From contig AP017375.1 in assembly GCA_002355455.1 (NCBI GenBank), positions 1,736,001 to 1,800,000 of the forward strand: 64,000 bases of DNA. Direction: 5' to 3'. The DNA comes from Stanieria sp. NIES-3757 (GTDB lineage: Bacteria > Cyanobacteriota > Cyanobacteriia > Cyanobacteriales > Xenococcaceae). The position numbers were made by a program, and so were the translations under genes. Shown here one piece after another: positions 56,195 to 64,000 of this stretch; position 1 is the stretch's first letter, and every line of letters begins with the position of its first letter. The notes under the pieces were generated by a model that saw only the letters and a list, made by a program, of their open reading frames with translations, was not told the DNA's origin and searched no databases.

Positions 56195-56668
56195 TTATTG
56201 ATTGAGTCGGCATCGCCCTGCTGAAGTTTTAACTTGTTCTCGCTGGGCTACAATTGTAGCTAAATCTGGTCTACCTGTAAGTTTTAATCTCCAGTTTGCC
56301 CAAATTCCATAGAGCCAATCTGCTACAGAACCAATAACAGGCAACTTAGTAATAGCATAAAGCCAACCCATCCCTAAGGCTTCATAAACCCGTCGAAAAA
56401 CTTCCACATTTTTAATTACTGTACCATTGGGTAAAACTGCATGAATTCTTCCCATTGCGGTTTCATAATCAATTCCGCCGTTTTCTGCTGGAGTATAATC
56501 GCGATCAGCGATATCTACGAAAGCAACTATTCCTCTACCTGCATCGCGCTGCTGCAAAAAATTAACTTCCCGCAGACACAAAGGACACTCACCATCATAC
56601 AAAAGTTTAATTTTCCAAGTCGCTTTCGATTCTAGTTGTGCCTCAAACTGAGTTGAAGATAACGTCAT
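56195..56668 (-). CDS. DCC-family (DUF393) thiol-disulfide oxidoreductase-like protein
   Basis: 'KLLYDGECPLCLREVNFLQQ' is the diagnostic DxxCxxC-x start of the DCC family, which has a thioredoxin-like fold. The rest ('DIADRDYTPAENGGIDYETA', 'VEVFRRVYEALGMGWLYAIT') is typical and includes an amphipathic helical region. 157 residues. It lies 32 nt upstream of mtnB on the same strand and may be cotranscribed. Role unknown. Confidence 0.85.
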   Translation of the reverse strand: MTLSSTQFEAQLESKATWKIKLLYDGECPLCLREVNFLQQRDAGRGIVAFVDIADRDYTPAENGGIDYETAMGRIHAVLPNGTVIKNVEVFRRVYEALGMGWLYAITKLPVIGSVADWLYGIWANWRLKLTGRPDLATIVAQREQVKTSAGRCRLNQ

Positions 56669-56848
56669 GGACTATCTTTACATTTCTTAAAAGTGTTCTA
56701 TTGATTATTGTAAGTTCTCAGGAATATTTGTGGCTAACCTCGTCAATGAGATCGAGTTGTGATCATCACTTAAACTAAATTTTTTCCGTATCCCTCAGTC
56801 TTCTAGTCAATCATCACCTTTAACTGTTGAAGCGAACTTGATCTAAAA

Positions 56849-57220
56849 TCATTCAGTTTTTTTGAAGGTAATAAACTTTCCCAATAATCCTGCGGTTTGA
56901 TATTGTCGATTACCCAGATTAGTAGTGTAGAGACTTAACAAAATAAAATTTTTTCTTTGGGTATGATTATCAATAATTTGTTTAACGCTTTCTTTGCCCA
57001 AATTTAATCCTAAACCCAATCCTGATTGGCAAAGTTGGCTCAAGTTGCGATTGGTGAAATCAAACAATTTTTGTAGTTGAGAATTATTACAAAAATCTTG
57101 AGGAAATTCTCGAATTAGTTGTTCAGAATCATATTGAAGATATTGTTCTTGATTCGGATTAGTAAAAGCCATAATTCCTATACTTAAAATTAAGGCGATC
57201 GCTCCAAGAGTTTTATTCAT
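56849..57220 (-). CDS. DUF4359-like small exported or membrane-anchored protein
   Basis: The 123-residue protein begins with one hydrophobic helix and 'MAFTNPNQEQYLQYDSEQL', the pattern of DUF4359. It then has Cys residues in 'QDFCNNSQL' and 'LCQSGLGLGLNLG', and the C-terminal 'ILLSLYTTNL' block. Possibly periplasmic with the helix as anchor. It follows the next upstream gene by 10 nt. Function unknown. Confidence 0.7.
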   Translation of the reverse strand: MNKTLGAIALILSIGIMAFTNPNQEQYLQYDSEQLIREFPQDFCNNSQLQKLFDFTNRNLSQLCQSGLGLGLNLGKESVKQIIDNHTQRKNFILLSLYTTNLGNRQYQTAGLLGKFITFKKTE

Positions 57221-57229
57221 TATTGTTGG

Positions 57230-57970
57230 TTAAGCTCGACAAAGAAGCACAAACTGCGTACAACAGTTAACAAACTCGAACTTACTATATTCAGGTAGTT
57301 CTTGCAAAACTTCCATCAAACTATCAACAAAACTAGTATTGTTAAAATATTTTTTGGCAAGCACGGTAAGGTAAGCAAACATTTGATTGACTTGCTCTTG
57401 TTGCCATGATGGTAATTGATTATTGTCGCGAGGATCTATAGTAAGTAAAACGTTAATTTTTTCTAACGATTCTGTACCAGGAAGATGAGATTTTTGCAAA
57501 ATTTTTATTAGTTCTTGTTTAAAACTTTCTTGATGTCGATTTCCCATTAAATCTTCAATATCATCAAGCAAAATTTGAATAATTAATAAAGTAGCTTGAG
57601 TAACAGATAAATTTTGAAAAAAAGAAGTAGATATCGAAGTTACTTTTTCTTTCTTTTCTGCTGATGACAAGATTGGGGTTTGGCTCTTACTCAAGCCTGA
57701 TTCTTTTATTGCTGATGTTGATAAAATTTCGCTCCAAACACTAAAAATTTCTTTTTCATCAACTAAGATACATTGCTTTTGATGTTTATTTAGATAATTT
57801 TTGCAAAATTCTAAGGCATTACCTTTTAAAGAAAGTTTAAATGAAATACTGAGCTTTTCATAGGTTTTATCTTGATAGATAAAGGTTAATATACGATTAT
57901 TTGATTCAGAAACAAAAGTTTCATGGATTTTAAGATTTTGACGTTGAAGAATTACTATTCCTTGATTCAT
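57230..57970 (-). CDS. Unknown cytosolic protein
   Basis: The 246-residue protein has no signal or transmembrane segment. An N-terminal beta-rich part (about 1-85) contains 'RILTFIYQDKTYEKLSISFK'. A Ser-rich linker (about 85-110) and a helical C-terminal part (about 115-246) follow, with 'LLIIQILLDDIEDLMGN' and 'PEYSKFEFVNCCTQFVLLCR'. It sits 10 nt upstream of the DUF4359-like gene on the same strand, so they are likely cotranscribed. I do not recognise the family. Confidence 0.65.
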   Translation of the reverse strand: MNQGIVILQRQNLKIHETFVSESNNRILTFIYQDKTYEKLSISFKLSLKGNALEFCKNYLNKHQKQCILVDEKEIFSVWSEILSTSAIKESGLSKSQTPILSSAEKKEKVTSISTSFFQNLSVTQATLLIIQILLDDIEDLMGNRHQESFKQELIKILQKSHLPGTESLEKINVLLTIDPRDNNQLPSWQQEQVNQMFAYLTVLAKKYFNNTSFVDSLMEVLQELPEYSKFEFVNCCTQFVLLCRA

Positions 57971-58081
57971 AATTAATTTTTACTTTTGACACCATTAGCT
58001 TTACATCATTAATCAATAACATCATAACCAATGATTTCTAGATTTAAGACCAGTTAGTTTTACTGAAAAAAAGCCATAAAG

Positions 58082-58954
58082 TTATCGTAAACGCTTACGA
58101 GAACGATTAGATAAGTTATATTCTATAGCAGCACCGATCGCAAAAAGAACACCGCTAACTGTCCAAAAACACTCAATTATTCCACCACTTGCATAACTAT
58201 CACGAGTAACAATATAGGCATATCTAAAATCTGCTAATGAATGGGCAAGAATAGCACAACCAATTGCCATCCAAGTCTGGGAAAATTTCCCTCCCCAAAA
58301 AGTTATAACTATAGTTGCTGCTAAAACTAAAATAACTACATCTCCAGCAACATAAAATAAATTTATTGGTCCCACAATTGGTGCTAAAAGTTTTTCTGTG
58401 GCAATTACCCATCTAGGTGCTGTTTCTACAACTTGTTCAACTATAGCCGTTGAAATTTCTGCCTCAACAGTTTTGGAAGGAAAAGAAGTCCACCAACCTA
58501 AACCAATTGCGATCGCAGCTACTAAAATAATTGTTCCCCATTGCCAAGTGATGAGCCTTACTTTCCGAAACATGACAGCTAAAATCATGCCTCCGATTAA
58601 AAACATATAAAAATTAACAAAAAATAAATCGGCTAACGTAATGTTAGGAGATCGTTCTAATATTACTTCCCAATAGAGAAAAATTAGATCGCCTAGGAAA
58701 AAAGATAAAGTTCCTATTCCTAAACATAACCAAATCATTCTATCACTGATAATTTTAGGATAAAAAAAGTTGCGTAAACAAAAATAACCTGCACCTAAAA
58801 AGGCTAAAAGTTCACAAATGTATGAAGTAATTACATACCAATTTGGTGCGCTTTCACCGAATAAAAAAGCGAGCAAAAATCTTAATCCAACTATAGCAAT
58901 TCCTGAAGAAATAACTATCCTTAAGCTGAGATTAGATAAAATATTTTTATTCAT
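58082..58954 (-). CDS. Unknown polytopic membrane protein
   Basis: The 290-residue protein has about eight predicted transmembrane helices and short loops. Notable features are 'GDLIFLYWEVILERSPNITL' and 'LADFRYAYIVTRDSYASGG', with acidic residues inside the membrane region. No soluble domain. It resembles membrane sensor modules of signalling proteins, but no kinase or GGDEF part follows. Start is ATG 58954; it stands alone on the minus strand. Confidence 0.65.
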   Translation of the reverse strand: MNKNILSNLSLRIVISSGIAIVGLRFLLAFLFGESAPNWYVITSYICELLAFLGAGYFCLRNFFYPKIISDRMIWLCLGIGTLSFFLGDLIFLYWEVILERSPNITLADLFFVNFYMFLIGGMILAVMFRKVRLITWQWGTIILVAAIAIGLGWWTSFPSKTVEAEISTAIVEQVVETAPRWVIATEKLLAPIVGPINLFYVAGDVVILVLAATIVITFWGGKFSQTWMAIGCAILAHSLADFRYAYIVTRDSYASGGIIECFWTVSGVLFAIGAAIEYNLSNRSRKRLR

Positions 58955-59260
58955 AAAATTTAATTAGTTAGTGAAGACTACTCTGTTTTACTCTGAATTA
59001 AAAGCTACAACAAGAGAGAATTAATTATAGATTTGTTGAATCTTGTTAAATAAAATAACAACTATGAAAATTGCTTTTGAAAAAAGATAGATAAGTTTAT
59101 CCAATTAAACAGAAGCGCAGTCTTCCCTTGAGAGAAACACAAAGTAGTTACAGCGAGCAGATACTTGCTCAAAGATGGATTGAGTAGTTTGATTTCCACA
59201 AAAGGATTATTAAATTAACATCGCATCAATATTCTGATAATTTTAGTATTTCGCACGGCT
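58955..59260. other. 306-bp gap
   Basis: AT-rich on both sides with a less AT-rich centre (about 59110-59175). No ORF, tRNA or clear hairpin terminator was seen. Confidence 0.35.
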
Positions 59261-60544
59261 TTAGAATTGTAACCACCACAAAGGAATTAAGCCTAAACAA
59301 CTAAACAACAACAAAAAATAGCAACTTTGTCTGCCGATTTTGCGATCGCCGAAAATTAGGGCATATAATCCTTTAACTGCATTATTACTAGCAGCAGCAA
59401 TTAAAATTGAAATACTAGCAACAGAGAGAGGTATTGATTGTCCTGCTGACTGAGTTAAACCGAGAATAAAAGGGTCTACATCAGTAATTCCCATAATTGC
59501 TGCCAGAGTGTAGACACCACTTTTTCCCAAATACTCAATGGTATAGTGAGTAATGATGGCAATCAGTACAAATAAAAAGGCAAAGCCAAACGCAGCTTTT
59601 AATTCCAAAGGATTTTCTGTAGGAGATGTTGGTTTAATTTCATGAGAATTTACTGGAGAATTGCCTCTTAATGAGATTAAGAAGCCTACTGTAATTCCTG
59701 CGATCGCTAAGACCAGAAAAGAGATCATTAGTCGATTTGCTAAATTAAGATTAAAGATTCTTACCAATAAGGCTAAACGAAAATACATCATTCCCGCAGC
59801 CATCATAATCGCGCCTACATAACTAGAGGAATTTTGAGGTTCAAGACGAGATTTTTTGGCTAATGCTACCGTTGTAACTGTGGAAGAATAAGCACCACCT
59901 AATAAAGCAACTATCGTAATGCCTCCTTTACCCTTAATTACTCTTTGCAATAAAAAACTACTGTAGGAAATAGTGCTAACTGCAACTACTACTAACCAAG
60001 TTTTGAAAGGATTAATTTGAAAGATACTGAAATTTTGATTGGGAAGAATTGGTAAAACAACGATAGTTAAAAACAAAAATTGAGTAAAAGTTAAAATATC
60101 TGTTTCAGAAAAACGACGGGCTAAACCTTCGAGAAAAGCCTTTAATTCTAATAAAATTAAACTGGAAATTGCTAAAGTAGAAGCTACCCAAAAATGCTCG
60201 TGATAAACTAACGCACCAATTAAATAAGTAGTTAAACCTGCAATTTCTGAAGTAAAGCCGACTCGCTGAGAAGAGCTAATTTTATACCAGTATGAAATCA
60301 TCATAAAACCACCAATCACGGCAAAACCAATCGCTACGGGGACAACTTGATTTTTTGACAAAAACGCCATACTGTAGCCAACCAATCCAATTAAGGGATA
60401 GGTGCGTACTCCCCCAAAGGCATAACCTTTATAGATTTTGTGTTCTTCTCTTTCTAAACCAATTAAAAATGAAAGAAATAAAACAATAAATAATTTCAGA
60501 GCTTCTGAAGGAATCAAACTAAAAAATTGAGAAGACATAGACAA
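59261..60544 (-). CDS. MgtC/SapB-DUF4010 family membrane protein
   Basis: The N-terminal MgtC-like helices ('LKLFIVLFLSFLIGLEREEH', 'YAFGGVRTYPLIGLVGYSM') are followed by the DUF4010 region with 'GKGGITIVALLGGAYSSTVTT', 'YVGAIMMAAGMMYFRLALLV' and 'AAIMGITDVDPFILGLTQSA'. Eleven or so transmembrane helices over 427 residues. Relatives are of unknown transport function, some linked to Mg2+ or stress. Monocistronic; the gap before the DUF4112 gene is 113 nt. Confidence 0.85.
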   Translation of the reverse strand: MSMSSQFFSLIPSEALKLFIVLFLSFLIGLEREEHKIYKGYAFGGVRTYPLIGLVGYSMAFLSKNQVVPVAIGFAVIGGFMMISYWYKISSSQRVGFTSEIAGLTTYLIGALVYHEHFWVASTLAISSLILLELKAFLEGLARRFSETDILTFTQFLFLTIVVLPILPNQNFSIFQINPFKTWLVVVAVSTISYSSFLLQRVIKGKGGITIVALLGGAYSSTVTTVALAKKSRLEPQNSSSYVGAIMMAAGMMYFRLALLVRIFNLNLANRLMISFLVLAIAGITVGFLISLRGNSPVNSHEIKPTSPTENPLELKAAFGFAFLFVLIAIITHYTIEYLGKSGVYTLAAIMGITDVDPFILGLTQSAGQSIPLSVASISILIAAASNNAVKGLYALIFGDRKIGRQSCYFLLLFSCLGLIPLWWLQF

Positions 60545-60657
60545 TGAGCAAAATTTTGCTTAGCTTATTTAAATAATACTTTTGTTCTAATGATTAGCTC
60601 AATGTCAACTTTCTGGAGGGATGAAAATGCGAGTATCAATTGCTAGAGTTACTAAAT

Positions 60658-61134
60658 TTATTTTACTATTGCAGTCCACAACCAATGAATTACAAACACC
60701 GTCAAAGCAGCAAATCCAATTACAATAATTGCTAAAACCAAAATTAATCCAACCAAAAAAATGCGATCGCTAATTCGATGTGGACTACTTAGATGCAAAT
60801 GACGTTCTAAAAGAGCAATATTTTTGACATTGGCTTTCCAACCAATATCAAAGAAATCGCCCACAACTGGTACAGAACCAACTACAGAATCGAGTAAAAT
60901 ATTTCCTACCATTTGCCATAAAACTGCTTTAGGTAATCCCATCCGCGCTGCCTCAACAACAATATAAGCACCTAAAGCACCTGTTACCGTATCGCCACCA
61001 CCAGGCAAGAGTCCTAAAATAGGATCGAGTCCAATTCGATATTTCGTTCCTGGAATAGGGATGGCGTTATCAAGCAAGTGACTAAGACGACGAAGATTAT
61101 GAAGTTTAGTTGCAGAGGGTAAAGGTTCTGGCAT
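60658..61134 (-). CDS. DUF4112 membrane protein
   Basis: The core 'LDNAIPIPGTKYRIGLDPIL' with 'GLLPGGGDTVTGALGAYIVV' and 'GSVPVVGDFFDIGWKANVKN' is typical of DUF4112. A C-terminal transmembrane helix follows (about 125-155). ATG 61134 ('MPEPLPS...', 158 residues) is more plausible than the upstream ATG at 61152. Function unknown. Confidence 0.88.
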   Translation of the reverse strand: MPEPLPSATKLHNLRRLSHLLDNAIPIPGTKYRIGLDPILGLLPGGGDTVTGALGAYIVVEAARMGLPKAVLWQMVGNILLDSVVGSVPVVGDFFDIGWKANVKNIALLERHLHLSSPHRISDRIFLVGLILVLAIIVIGFAALTVFVIHWLWTAIVK

Positions 61135-61412
61135 AAATGCAAAAAATATCAAGCCTATTCTAGTTAAATTATTGTTTCACCATTGCAATTAAACATTCAA
61201 CTATCTTTGGATAGCTTTGCTTTTTTACGACTAAATCAACTCATCCTATCTTTAAACTAAAAACTAATACAAAAAGATGAGAAACTATCAAAGTCTTTGA
61301 GACTATTTGCTGAAATATGGAACTTTTATCTTTACTTAAGCTTCAATAAAGTTGAGAATTAGTTTTTAAGATAACTGCATAGAGCCGAATTCTGATCCCT
61401 ACTATTAGGACA

Positions 61413-61613
61413 GTGATGGCAAGTTTGAAGTGTGAGGTAGGTAAAATGTTGTGGTACGAAGGCAAAAAAGTAACTCTTGATCTTGTTGTTGGATTAACTA
61501 TTAGTGTGATCGCTTTGGGGACAATAGATAATGCTCGAACTCAAAACGTAGCTAATGACAATCATTCGTTACAAACTGTCAACGAACAACTTGTTTCACT
61601 TCGCAACAAATAA
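61413..61613 (+). CDS. Small single-helix membrane protein
   Basis: The 66-codon frame has a GTG at 61413, an ATG at 61416, and a better-placed ATG at 61446 behind GAGGTAGG. The shorter form has 55 residues with one hydrophobic helix ('LDLVVGLTISVIALGTI') followed by a polar, Asn/Gln-rich tail. No known motif. The Shine-Dalgarno before 61446 supports it, but small size keeps this tentative. Confidence 0.4.
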   Translation: MMASLKCEVGKMLWYEGKKVTLDLVVGLTISVIALGTIDNARTQNVANDNHSLQTVNEQLVSLRNK

Positions 61614-61685
61614 TTTAAACTGCAATCATTATATTTTTGACAAAAATTGAGCGGGAAAGTTATACCTTATTCCCACTTAACCATT

Positions 61686-61797
61686 AAAAGGCAAAAGGCA
61701 AAAGGCAAAAAATAGAAGACTTAATTTTGTTTTTTGTTCTTTATTAACTGATAACTGGTGTAGAGAGGTAATATGTTACGTCTCTACTGATAACTGC
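61686..61797. repeat. AAGGCAAA tandem units and hairpin repeat bracketed by CTGATAACTG
   Basis: GGCAAAA units repeat three times at 61690-61710. Then CTGATAACTG flanks both sides of a hairpin with stems GTAGAGA (61760-61766)/TCTCTAC (61781-61787) and GTAA/TTAC around TATG, with one mismatch between. It is the same repeat type as 52436-52545. Confidence 0.7.
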
Positions 61798-61846
61798 AAA
61801 CCGTCGTTATAAACTAAAAGCAATCACTAATTATTGTTGCTTTTGG

Positions 61847-62758
61847 ATGGATTTACCGATAGTTTATCATCCCGATTATGTTGCTCCTTTGCCAGTGGGA
61901 CATCGTTTTCCGATGGCCAAATTTAAACTTTTACAGGAATTATTAATCAAAGAGCGAATAATTAACCCAAAACAAATTTATTTACCTCAATTACCATCAT
62001 TAGATTTAATTCAATTAGTTCATACTTCCGATTATGTTCAAGCATATTGTCAAGGGACTCTCGAACCAAAAGCTCAACGCCGTATTGGTTTACCTTGGAG
62101 TCAAGCATTAGCTAATCGAACTTGTATTGCCGTAGCAGGAACAATTCTCACCGCTAAATTAGCCTTGCAATTTGGTTGTGCTTGTAATACGGCAGGAGGA
62201 ACTCATCACGCTTTTCCTAGCTATGGTTCGGGATTTTGTATTTTTAACGATCTAGCTATAGCAGCTAAAGTCTTATTACAAGAAAGTTTGGTTCAAAAAA
62301 TTTTGATTGTAGATTTAGATGTTCATCAAGGAGATGGTACCGCCTCAATTTTCCAAAATGATGAGCGGGTGTTTACCTTTTCGATGCATTGTGAAGCTAA
62401 TTTTCCTGGTAGAAAACAAATAAGCGATCGCGATATTCCGCTTCCTGTAGGTTTAGATGATGACGGCTACTTGCAAATTTTGGCGCAAAACTTACCAGAT
62501 TTACTTTCTCAAGTCAAACCAGATTTAGTATTGTATGATGCAGGGGTAGACATTCATGTTAGCGATCGCTTGGGTAAATTAGCTCTCAGTGATTGGGGGA
62601 TTTATCGGCGAGAAATGATCGTGCTCAGTACCTGTTTAGCTGCTGGTTATCCTATTGCTAGCGTGATCGGTGGCGGTTACGCCGAAGATTTATCCGCCCT
62701 AGTTTACCGTCATTCGCTTTTACATCGTGCTGCTCAAACTGTTTATGTTCAATATTAA
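61847..62758 (+). CDS. Histone deacetylase-family protein (AcuC/AphA-like)
   Basis: This class I/II deacetylase-like hydrolase has 303 residues. The substrate/zinc motifs are intact: the tandem His in 'NTAGGTHHAFPSYGSGFC', zinc ligands Asp and His in 'KILIVDLDVHQGDGTASIF', and the later Asp in 'LVLYDAGVDIHVSDRLGKL'. 'GGGYAEDL' carries the conserved Gly loop. Bacterial members act on acetylated polyamines, acetoin-related or protein lysines. Together with the acyl-CoA synthetase-GNAT fusion in this window it could reverse lysine acetylation, but this is inference. Confidence 0.9.
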   Translation: MDLPIVYHPDYVAPLPVGHRFPMAKFKLLQELLIKERIINPKQIYLPQLPSLDLIQLVHTSDYVQAYCQGTLEPKAQRRIGLPWSQALANRTCIAVAGTILTAKLALQFGCACNTAGGTHHAFPSYGSGFCIFNDLAIAAKVLLQESLVQKILIVDLDVHQGDGTASIFQNDERVFTFSMHCEANFPGRKQISDRDIPLPVGLDDDGYLQILAQNLPDLLSQVKPDLVLYDAGVDIHVSDRLGKLALSDWGIYRREMIVLSTCLAAGYPIASVIGGGYAEDLSALVYRHSLLHRAAQTVYVQY

Positions 62759-62767
62759 TTTTTTAAC

Positions 62768-62971
62768 TTAAACTAAAGTTGCGGATTGTGGATCGTGCAA
62801 TTTAGAAAATTTGCTATTTAATAAAGATTCTAGTTGTTTTCTAGTCGATAAAGTTGAAGTAAAATCAGGCATTTCTTGCCAGCAAGAACGGCAAAACCAA
62901 TACATACTATCATGACGGATATGTTTTAACATTCGATGAGAACAGCAAGGACAAATGGTGAAAATAATCAT
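62768..62971 (-). CDS. Small zinc-ribbon protein
   Basis: The 67-residue protein has two CxxC pairs: 'CPCC' near the start and 'CRSC' near residue 32. The spacing suits a zinc ribbon, and 'LKHIRHDSMYWFCRSCWQEM' recurs in many cyanobacteria as I recall. The C-terminal 30 residues are polar and less conserved-looking. Probably a DNA/RNA- or protein-binding accessory factor; function unknown. Its 3' end is convergent with the deacetylase, 9 nt apart. Confidence 0.7.
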   Translation of the reverse strand: MIIFTICPCCSHRMLKHIRHDSMYWFCRSCWQEMPDFTSTLSTRKQLESLLNSKFSKLHDPQSATLV

Positions 62972-63013
62972 TGTTTTTAAACCAAAATATTTTAAAAGAG
63001 AGCTAACAAAAAA

Positions 63014-63214
63014 GTGAAGTTTAAAGTTAAATTATTAAATTGGATGTCAATTGTTTTTAATTATTATTTGGCAGATGAAATATCCTTAACTTCGACTATC
63101 TATAAACTAATCCTCAAACTTGAGGAAGCTGTGAAGAAAGAAGAAGATTATTTTAAGAAATGTCAAGCAAAAGCTTGGCTGAACTCTCAGAATTTACCAA
63201 CCCAAAAAACCTGA
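63014..63214 (+). CDS. Small basic/helical protein
   Basis: The 66-residue frame starts with GTG 63014. It shows a hydrophobic N-terminus and a Lys/Glu-rich helix ('LKLEEAVKKEEDYFKKCQAK'). It runs 21 nt into the 3' end of the convergent response regulator gene. No Shine-Dalgarno sequence is evident and no family is recognised. Confidence 0.35.
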   Translation: MKFKVKLLNWMSIVFNYYLADEISLTSTIYKLILKLEEAVKKEEDYFKKCQAKAWLNSQNLPTQKT

Positions 63215-63568
63215 GATTTGGCTGGCTAAAGTGAGAGTATCAAAAGGCTTAACGATCACGCCTTTAACTCCTGCTTCATAAAATGCTTTTCGATCAGAGA
63301 TTTGAGCTTTAGCGGTGAGAAAAATTACTGGAATATGTTTTAATTTGGGATTGGTTTGAATTTTTGCTAGAGTGCTTAAACCGTCCATTTCTGGCATCAT
63401 TACATCAAGTAAAATGGCATCAGGTATTTGAGACTCAGCTAAAGCAATTCCTTCTCGCCCGGAAGCAGCCGTAATTACTTCCCAATCTGCTTCTAACTCT
63501 AAACTCAATTGAGTTAAGACTTGAATGTCTGGCTCATCGTCAATCAGAAGAATTTGTTTAGTAGGCAT
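63194..63568 (-). CDS. Single-domain response regulator (REC)
   Basis: This 124-residue CheY-like receiver has no output domain. The acidic pair is in 'ILLIDDEPDIQVL', the phospho-acceptor Asp in 'DAILLDVMMPEMDGLS', the switch Thr in 'VIFLTAKAQ' and the conserved Lys in 'GVIVKPFDTLTL'. All key residues are present. The partner histidine kinase is not in the window. It is typical of the many stand-alone cyanobacterial receivers. Confidence 0.92.
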   Translation of the reverse strand: MPTKQILLIDDEPDIQVLTQLSLELEADWEVITAASGREGIALAESQIPDAILLDVMMPEMDGLSTLAKIQTNPKLKHIPVIFLTAKAQISDRKAFYEAGVKGVIVKPFDTLTLASQISGFLGW

Positions 63569-63815
63569 TTTGCTAATGAATCAATTGAGGCTCAAAATTT
63601 AGAAGGATCAAAGCCAAATTATAGATTAACAATTTTTGATTCGCTCGCGAGCAAGAATTCAAGAGCGATTCCGTAGTCTTGGCGAGACTGCAATCGAATC
63701 CCATTTTCCAACCAATATTAATAGTTTCTAGAGAATTGCTTAATTTTTATTCTATCTAGACGACTACACTTAACAATAAACAATTGAGTATGAGTATTAC
63801 AATCGCAACAAGAAT

Positions 63816-64000
63816 ATGGGACAGACAAAACGTATTGGCATTCTTACAAGTGGTGGGGATTGTGCAGGTTTGAATGCCGTAATTCGGGCAGTAACTCGTT
63901 GTGCTGTTAACGTTTATGATTGGGAAGTTTTCGGGATTTGTAAAGCAACGCTTGGTTTGATGAGTCGTCCTCCTCAAGTTATGCAGCTACAGGTTAATCA
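63816..64000 (+). CDS. pfkA: 6-Phosphofructokinase, N-terminal part (runs off the window)
   Basis: The frame opens at ATG 63816 and encodes '[20 protein letters not shown]', the nucleotide-binding glycine-rich loop of the phosphofructokinase family. The GGDCAGLN form is common in cyanobacterial and PPi/ATP group enzymes. It continues '[20 protein letters not shown]' without a stop to the end of the window. An ORF on the opposite strand (63756-63977) is a shadow of this gene. Confidence 0.88.
   Translation, partial: MGQTKRIGILTSGGDCAGLNAVIRAVTRCAVNVYDWEVFGICKATLGLMSRPPQVMQLQVN

Noticed and set aside
61690-61712. CRISPR-like short repeats (GGCAAAA units)
   Set aside because: Repeats are 7 nt in direct tandem without spacers and no cas gene is present.
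63637-63710. tRNA-like sequence ('AATCGAATCCC')
   Set aside because: No acceptor stem, anticodon arm or D arm can be folded around it; it is more like a decayed repeat with a GCTCGCGAGC palindrome.
63756-63977. 73-residue ORF on the minus strand
   Set aside because: It is opposite the start of the phosphofructokinase gene, which shows a clear GGDCAGLN loop; the minus frame has no recognisable motif.

Overview
The window is chromosomal DNA from a low-GC cyanobacterium. Oxygenic-photosynthesis and cyanobacterial housekeeping genes are spread along it: chlG, a PetP-like b6f subunit, Psb32, crtR, menC, ntcA, a GlgA of the cyanobacterial type and a Get3d-type ATPase with an alpha-crystallin tail. 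The octamer GCGATCGC (HIP1) recurs throughout, for example at 4432, 5857, 16699, 24991, 31639, 33190 and 41295. AT-rich coding, single-gene transcription units and many small repeats fit a Pleurocapsales-like genome such as Stanieria, but the species cannot be proved from the sequence alone. I found no rRNA, tRNA, CRISPR array or prophage.

Layout. 1-9.5 kb: an ion transporter, an LptF/G permease, an ADP-forming acyl-CoA synthetase fused to a GNAT domain, a GNAT, and glyS. 9.5-12.2 kb: a minus-strand petP - get3d - chlG group. 12.3-16.3 kb: a polysaccharide export and modification operon (Wzm/Wzt-like ABC transporter, GT4 glycosyltransferase, FkbM methyltransferase). 16.3-25 kb: a disturbed region with an IS701-family element, a truncated lipoprotein ORF, a parvulin/type I exporter pair, ispF, and an alpha/beta hydrolase split by an IS5-family element that itself carries a small palindromic insertion. 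25-32.5 kb: psb32, two small membrane-associated proteins, a 983-residue PlsY-like/dikinase fusion followed by a CorC-like protein, a secreted amphipathic-repeat protein and an unlisted 50-residue membrane protein. 33-41.5 kb: ald, glgA, an HpnB-like glycosyltransferase, murF, and two tandem paralogous unknown genes separated by a perfect hairpin. 41.5-54.3 kb: a CigR-like protein, a K+ channel, argD, a GH24 lysozyme, a DUF3084 protein, ntcA, fabI, crtR, menC, an AI-2E permease and pyrG. 54.4-64 kb: a third IS, mtnB, a DCC protein, a cluster of unknown genes, an MgtC/DUF4010 protein, a DUF4112 protein, a deacetylase, small ORFs, a response regulator and the start of pfkA.

The most notable signals are: (1) the PlsY-like/rifampin-phosphotransferase-like fusion, whose acyltransferase motifs are degenerate while the phospho-His site is intact; (2) a family of very small mobile palindromic repeats caught inserting, including two copies of identical size (23 nt plus a duplicated GATC) sitting inside HIP1 sites, one of them in frame in a glycosyltransferase, and one 48-bp copy with 7-bp direct repeats that truncates a transposase; (3) an IS5-family transposase with a -1 frameshift site at A8; (4) the tandem unknown paralogues with a hairpin just before the second start codon; (5) a type I exporter with a cyclic-nucleotide-binding-like N-terminus, a peptidase domain lacking its catalytic Cys, and no adaptor gene beside it.
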